Translations under genes and position numbers: made by a program
The notes under the pieces: model-generated
The model's input: the letters and a program-made list of their open reading frames with translations, nothing else
The model's database searches: none
Told to the model about the DNA's origin: nothing
In this document: positions 5,486 to 9,338 of the stretch, one piece after another
Numbering within the stretch: the stretch's first letter is position 1
Layout of the letters: every line of letters starts with the position of its first letter
NCBI GenBank assembly: GCA_026982215.1
Contig: JALSHN010000376.1
Span: 1-9,338, forward strand
Reading direction: 5' to 3'
Origin: Gammaproteobacteria bacterium
GTDB taxonomy: Bacteria; Pseudomonadota; Gammaproteobacteria; S012-40
DNA: 9,338 bases

Positions 5486-5926
5486 TCACCCCCCTTGAGC
5501 ACGCAATTTGGCCTGGATGAACACCCGGTGCGGCAGATGCAACAGCTCGGACAACTTACGCACCACATACTCCTCGTGCTTGTCCAGACGACCGTCGGCA
5601 AAGGCCACCCGCCACAACATCTCCACCAAACGCGCCTTCTCCTCCACAGAAAAGCGCTCATTGATCAAACGAGTGAACTGAAACTGATCGGTGGCGGTCT
5701 CCACTTCCTGCTCGGCGAGCGACAACAACTCCTGCAGGCGCGCCCCAGGCAGAGAAAAGCTATCCTGGAGCACAGCGAGGGCGGCCTCGCGCTCGGCGGC
5801 ATCCACGCGGCCATCGATGCGCATCACCTCCACCAACAACGCTGCGGCCGCCAACGGGAGCTTGTCCTCCGAAGCAGATGCGGGCACATTGCGATCGAAC
5901 CAGGCACGGAACGCCTCGAACACCAT
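5486..5926 (-). CDS. TerB-family (tellurite resistance TerB / DjlA N-terminal-like) protein
   Basis: The gene encodes 146 aa, the usual size for a stand-alone TerB-domain protein. It is predicted all-helical, with two acidic motifs that are the hallmark of the fold: DGRVDAAE (Asp38-Glu45) and DGRLDKHE (Asp111-Glu118), separated by a helical hairpin. The motifs can bind divalent metal in TerB relatives. There is no signal peptide or membrane segment, so it is likely cytosolic. ATG 5926 is preferred: an AGGAG site lies upstream with about 9-10 nt spacing, and longer in-frame reads would extend over the divergent transpeptidase gene. There are no other ter genes nearby, so tellurite resistance should not be assumed; such orphan TerB proteins are of unknown role. 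It is divergent from the L,D-transpeptidase gene across 79 bp. Confidence 0.85.
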   Translation of the reverse strand: MVFEAFRAWFDRNVPASASEDKLPLAAAALLVEVMRIDGRVDAAEREAALAVLQDSFSLPGARLQELLSLAEQEVETATDQFQFTRLINERFSVEEKARLVEMLWRVAFADGRLDKHEEYVVRKLSELLHLPHRVFIQAKLRAQGG

Positions 5927-6005
5927 GATGATGGAACTCCTCTCTTTGGGTGTACTGACCCGCCACGGCTTCACTCGACGGATCGGCAGCCGAACTATAC
6001 GGCAA

Positions 6006-7643
6006 ATGAACCGATGCCTGTCACGCCACCGCCTCCTCATCACCCTCCTATGGGCAGGGATCCTGCTCGCCCCCATCACCCACGCCATTCCCCTCACGGC
6101 CCGGCTGCAGGCTGGTCTGGAAGACCCGGCCATCGCCCGCCAGGTGAAGGAACTCGACTGGCCGGCACTGCGGCGGGTCTACCGGGCCCTGGACGGCCGC
6201 CCCATTTGGATGAGCGACCAAGGCCCGCAAGAGGCCGCCCGCGCCCTGAGACGACGCATCCACCAGGCCCTGGGCGACGGCCTCGACCCCGCCGACTACC
6301 ACTTGCGGCGCATCGAATCCCTGTGGTCGCGAGGCGACGGCAACTCCCGCGCCTGGCTGGAACTCTATCTGTCCGACGCCTTCCTGCGCCTGGGCCGTGA
6401 ACTGGCCGTGGGCTACGGCCATCCACGCCGGGTGGACGTGGACTGGTACATCCCCCCGCCCTCGCCCCCCGACGTGGAACGACAACTCATCCGCATCGGC
6501 CAGCGCCGCGCCCGGGTAGAGACCAGTCTGGCCCGCCTGGAACCGCCCCATCCCGGCTACCGGGCACTCAAGGACGCCCTCGGGCGTTACCGGCGCATGG
6601 CCTTGGAAGGCCCCTGGCCACGCCTCGCCCCCGGCCCCATACTCAAACGGGGCGACCGCGGCCCACGCGTGCTGCAGCTGCGCCGACGACTGCAACGGGA
6701 AGGCTACCTCGATGGCCCCGCTGCCGATCCCACCCTGTTCGACGAACGACTGGAACGGGCGGTACGCGAATTTCAACGCCGCAACGGCCGCACCGTAGAC
6801 GGCCTGGTGGGACGGCGCACCCGAGCATCACTCAACGTCCCCCTGGAGCGACGCATCCGCCAGATCCAACGCAACATGGAGCGCTGGCGCTGGCTGCCCC
6901 GCGAGCTGGGGGAACGCTACGTCCTGGTCAACATGGCCGGTTATCGTCTCGACTACGTCGAAAACGGCGAAATCCGTCTCAGCATGCGCACCGTGGTCGG
7001 CAGCCGCTACCGCGCCACCCCCTCCTTCGCCGACCGCATCCGCTACCTGGAACTCAACCCCGAATGGAAGGTCCCTCCCCGGCTGGCCCGCGACCGCTTC
7101 CTCGACAAACTACGCCGCGACCCCCAATGGCTCACCCGTCACCACATGCGCCTCTACGCCGGATGGTACGAAGGCGCCATGGAACTCGACCCCCGCTGGG
7201 TGGACTGGAACGCCGTGGACGACCTCCACTTCCCCTACAAGATCGTCCAGAGCCCCGGCCCTCACAACGCCCTCGGCCGGATCAAGTTCATGTTCCCCAA
7301 CCGCTTTCGCATCTACCTGCACGACACCCTCGAACGCGACCTGTTCCAACGACCGATCCGCACCTTCTCCGGTGGCTGCATCCGCCTGGAGCGTCCCCTC
7401 GCCCTGGCCGGCCTGCTTCTCGGGCCAGACTACCCACCCGACACCTTGCGCGAACTGATCCGCTCCAATCAACCTCTACGGTTGGATCTGCCCCGCCCGG
7501 TCCCCATCTACCTGCTCTACTGGACCGCCTGGGCGGAAGACGACGGCCCGCTTCACTTCCGGCGTGACGTCTACGGACGCGACCGCCTCATCGCCGCCCC
7601 TGGCAGCGGCGGCAAACGGGCGCTGCTGGCCGCGGCCCCATGA
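6006..7643 (+). CDS. ldtD: Murein L,D-transpeptidase, YcbB/LdtD-like
   Basis: The gene encodes 545 aa; E. coli YcbB is about 615 aa. A signal peptide or membrane anchor covers residues 1-27 (hydrophobic 10-22, ending THA). A YcbB-type N-terminal scaffold domain (about 45-200) follows, then a peptidoglycan-binding PG_binding_1 domain (about 213-277, with RGDRGPRVLQLRRRLQ and FDERLERAVREFQRRNG), then the YkuD catalytic domain (about 305-490). The catalytic signature is His439 in YLHDT and Cys458 in FSGGCIRL; the family usually has SHGC or SSGC. The enzyme makes 3-3 (mDAP-mDAP) crosslinks in periplasmic peptidoglycan and is typically insensitive to most beta-lactams except carbapenems. ATG 6006 gives the proper signal peptide although its Shine-Dalgarno is weak; upstream in-frame sequence is antisense to the TerB gene. 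The stop is 80 bp before the Sel1-repeat gene, so both are probably co-transcribed. Confidence 0.92.
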   Translation: MNRCLSRHRLLITLLWAGILLAPITHAIPLTARLQAGLEDPAIARQVKELDWPALRRVYRALDGRPIWMSDQGPQEAARALRRRIHQALGDGLDPADYHLRRIESLWSRGDGNSRAWLELYLSDAFLRLGRELAVGYGHPRRVDVDWYIPPPSPPDVERQLIRIGQRRARVETSLARLEPPHPGYRALKDALGRYRRMALEGPWPRLAPGPILKRGDRGPRVLQLRRRLQREGYLDGPAADPTLFDERLERAVREFQRRNGRTVDGLVGRRTRASLNVPLERRIRQIQRNMERWRWLPRELGERYVLVNMAGYRLDYVENGEIRLSMRTVVGSRYRATPSFADRIRYLELNPEWKVPPRLARDRFLDKLRRDPQWLTRHHMRLYAGWYEGAMELDPRWVDWNAVDDLHFPYKIVQSPGPHNALGRIKFMFPNRFRIYLHDTLERDLFQRPIRTFSGGCIRLERPLALAGLLLGPDYPPDTLRELIRSNQPLRLDLPRPVPIYLLYWTAWAEDDGPLHFRRDVYGRDRLIAAPGSGGKRALLAAAP

Positions 7644-7723
7644 AAGCCGGTCACCATGGGAAAATAACGATGAAAAGCCCGCAATGCCCTACAATAACGC
7701 TCGGCTCAAGGTTCACTGACCCC

Positions 7724-9127
7724 ATGAAACAGCACCTCCCCCTCCTGCTGCTCCTCGGCGCCCTCGGCGGCGTTGTCCACGCCGCCTCCCCCGCCTTCGA
7801 CGCCGTACGCCGGGTGGCCGACGAAGTCGGCACCCCCAGCGCCCAATTCATCCTCGGCCAGATGTACGAACACGGCCAAGGGGTACGTGCCAACCCCGGC
7901 CGCGCCCTGCACTACTACCGACTGGCCGCCGAACAAGGCTACGCCAAGGCCCAATACCGCCTCGGCCTGGCCTATCTCCACGGCCTGCCCGGTCTGCGCC
8001 CCAAACCCGAAGCCGGTCGCGAATGGCTCGCCAAGGCTGCCGCCCAAGGTCTGCCCGAGGCCCAATACGAACTGGGCAAGGCACTGCAAAAGATCAAACG
8101 CCGCCGGGAAGCCATCCAATGGCTGGTCACCGCCGCCGCCTCCGGTCACCGGGAGGCCCAATACCAAGTCGCCCAGATGCGTCTGCGGGCCCGTCCGCCG
8201 CAACCCCTCGAGGCCCTGCTGTGGTACGAAGAAGCCGCCCGCCAAGGCCACCTCCAAGCCGCACTCGAGGCCGCCCGCCTCCACCTCGAAGGCCCCGACG
8301 GCAAGCCCGACCTCGACCGGGCGCTGCACTGGTATCGCTGGGCGGCGGAACAAGGCAACGCCCAAGCCGCCCTCGAACTCGGCCGGCTCCATGATGGTCA
8401 AGGCCCCCTCCCGCGCGACCCGGAACGCGCCCTGCGCCGCTACCGCCAAGCTGCCGAGGCCGGACTCCCGGAGGCCTACGCTCCCCTGGCCCGCCTGCTG
8501 CTCGAGAGCGGCCGAGACGACGAAGCCCGCCCCTGGCTGGACAAAGCCGCCGCCCGCCTCGCCCCCCACGAATTACTGGACCTCGCCCGCACCCTCCAAC
8601 GGCGCCTCGGCCCCCGAGGCGCCATCCCCTGGCTGCGGCGCGCCGCCGAAGGTGGACTCATCGAGGCCCAGCGAGAACTGGGATTACTCCTGTTGCAAGA
8701 GCCCGAACGAGTAGGGGAAGGCGCCTGGTGGCTCACCCAGGCCGCCCACCGGGGGGATGCCGAAGCCGCCTACCGCCTGGGACGACTCTACCAACAAGGA
8801 CGCGGCGTGAGCCGCAACGGCCGCCTGGCCCGTCAATGGCTCAGCGAAGCCATCGCCCGCAACGGCGCCCACGGCGAGGCCCTCTACCGCCTCGGCCTGA
8901 TGTACTTCTATGGCCAAGGCGGCCCCAAAGACCCCCGCCAGGGCGAAGACCTGCTGCGTCGCGCCACCGAGACCGGCCACGCCAACGCCGCCTTCTTCCT
9001 CGCCGAGGCCTACGCCACCGGAGGCGAACTCCCCCAGGACCTGGAACGGGCCGAACGCTGGTACCAACGCGCCGCCGCCCTCGGCCACCGCGGCGCCAAG
9101 ACCCGGCTGGGACTCGACGGCGGCTGA
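7724..9127 (+). CDS. Secreted Sel1-like repeat (TPR-type) protein
   Basis: The gene encodes 467 aa. A Sec signal peptide covers residues 1-20 (hydrophobic Leu stretch, cleavage at VHA). Almost all of the mature chain consists of about 11 Sel1-like repeats of roughly 33-37 residues, with the pattern A.Y.LG.hY..G.gv..d...A..Wy..AA.qG. They run from about residue 38 to the C-terminus. A middle section (about 270-305) is irregular and may be a degenerate repeat. Sel1 repeats form a helical solenoid that scaffolds protein-protein contacts. ATG 7724 is chosen because the signal peptide starts there; an in-frame ATG at 7640 overlaps the transpeptidase stop (ATGA) and would add 28 residues before the signal, and a third ATG lies at 7670. 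Location next to the L,D-transpeptidase suggests a periplasmic partner or regulator of cell-wall enzymes, by inference. The gene converges with rnd, with a 7-bp gap. Confidence 0.9.
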   Translation: MKQHLPLLLLLGALGGVVHAASPAFDAVRRVADEVGTPSAQFILGQMYEHGQGVRANPGRALHYYRLAAEQGYAKAQYRLGLAYLHGLPGLRPKPEAGREWLAKAAAQGLPEAQYELGKALQKIKRRREAIQWLVTAAASGHREAQYQVAQMRLRARPPQPLEALLWYEEAARQGHLQAALEAARLHLEGPDGKPDLDRALHWYRWAAEQGNAQAALELGRLHDGQGPLPRDPERALRRYRQAAEAGLPEAYAPLARLLLESGRDDEARPWLDKAAARLAPHELLDLARTLQRRLGPRGAIPWLRRAAEGGLIEAQRELGLLLLQEPERVGEGAWWLTQAAHRGDAEAAYRLGRLYQQGRGVSRNGRLARQWLSEAIARNGAHGEALYRLGLMYFYGQGGPKDPRQGEDLLRRATETGHANAAFFLAEAYATGGELPQDLERAERWYQRAAALGHRGAKTRLGLDGG

Positions 9128-9134
9128 ACGACTC

Positions 9135-9338
9135 TCAAACACACGCCCGCCAGACCAGCCCCTCCCCCTGGACCACCAGGCCACCGCCCTGCTCGAGGAA
9201 GGCCACCACCGCCTCGGCCACCCGCGCCCCCCGCCAACCGGCCAACAACGCCACCCCCCGATCCCCCCGCACCAAGCGCTGCAACTCCCGCCGCGAGGCC
9301 AGCAATCCCGGCGCGACCCCCAAACGCCCGGCCAGTGT
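9135..9338 (-). CDS. rnd: Ribonuclease D, C-terminal end (5' part outside window)
   Basis: Sixty-seven codons and the TGA stop (complement of 9135-9137) are present and open to the window edge. The visible sequence contains LGVAPGLLASRRELQRLV and then LLAGWRGARVAEAVVAFL, the typical end of the second HRDC-like helical domain of RNase D, where 'ellasr.el..l..........ll.GWR..v.G..ll..l' is conserved. RNase D is a DEDD-family 3'-5' exoribonuclease that trims tRNA and other stable RNA 3' ends in the cytosol. The catalytic exonuclease domain lies beyond the window, so activity cannot be checked. A short tail after the HRDC-like segment (about 20 residues ending in RACV) appears lineage-specific. 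The gene is convergent with the Sel1-repeat gene at a 7-bp gap. Confidence 0.8.
   Translation of the reverse strand, partial: TLAGRLGVAPGLLASRRELQRLVRGDRGVALLAGWRGARVAEAVVAFLEQGGGLVVQGEGLVWRACV

Noticed and set aside
5486..5926. Tellurite-resistance operon
   Set aside because: Only a lone TerB-domain gene is present; no terC, terD or terE relatives are nearby.
5691..6005. In-frame upstream extension of the L,D-transpeptidase gene
   Set aside because: It is antisense to the TerB gene and lies before the signal peptide; ATG 6006 gives a normal exported protein.
7690..7695. TACAAT as a -10 element for a separate Sel1-gene promoter
   Set aside because: No acceptable -35 hexamer was found 16-18 nt upstream; read-through from the transpeptidase gene is sufficient.
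7706..8569. Long minus-strand open frame (287 codons) opposite the Sel1-repeat gene
   Set aside because: It is a Gly/Val/Ala-rich shadow frame of the repeats, and the Sel1 periodicity on the plus strand is unmistakable.

Overview
The window is chromosomal DNA from a GC-rich Gram-negative bacterium, most likely a gammaproteobacterium. The grounds are SohB, a DUF6763-type small acidic protein, a YcbB-class L,D-transpeptidase, RNase D, several lipoproteins and an outer-membrane barrel. An order such as Chromatiales is a guess from general character only. I see no tRNA, rRNA, CRISPR array, insertion sequence or phage gene.

Left part (1-2431): the last 28 codons of a plus-strand gene (probably a thiopurine-type methyltransferase) run into the end of sohB, which is on the minus strand. 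Divergent from sohB is a small acidic DUF6763-like gene. Its stop overlaps the stop of the second of two tandem, overlapping PrxQ/BCP-type peroxiredoxin genes on the minus strand. The two peroxiredoxins differ in where a resolving cysteine could lie.

Middle (2432-2819): a 388-bp stretch without a convincing gene holds two perfect consensus DnaA boxes in inverted orientation, three degenerate boxes, an AT-richer patch and a GC-rich hairpin. It is either a replication origin-like or DnaA-binding locus, or a DnaA-controlled regulatory region.

Envelope operon (5333 down to 2820, minus strand): three tightly overlapping genes encode a Met/His-rich lipoprotein with a possible FixH/YtkA-like fold, an outer-membrane beta-barrel whose mature N-terminus begins with a Cys-Cys-Gly6 stretch, and a TlpA-like thioredoxin-fold lipoprotein with a CPIC motif. 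The 5' leader can fold into a hairpin that hides the ribosome binding site of the first gene. Together they look like an undescribed cell-envelope module, perhaps for copper or another thiophilic metal, or for thiol redox; the substrate is inferred.

Right part (5486-9338): a TerB-family gene (minus) is divergent from a YcbB/LdtD-like L,D-transpeptidase gene (plus). This is followed at close range by a secreted Sel1-repeat protein, so the pair probably acts in peptidoglycan remodelling. The window ends inside the 3' end of rnd (RNase D, minus strand).
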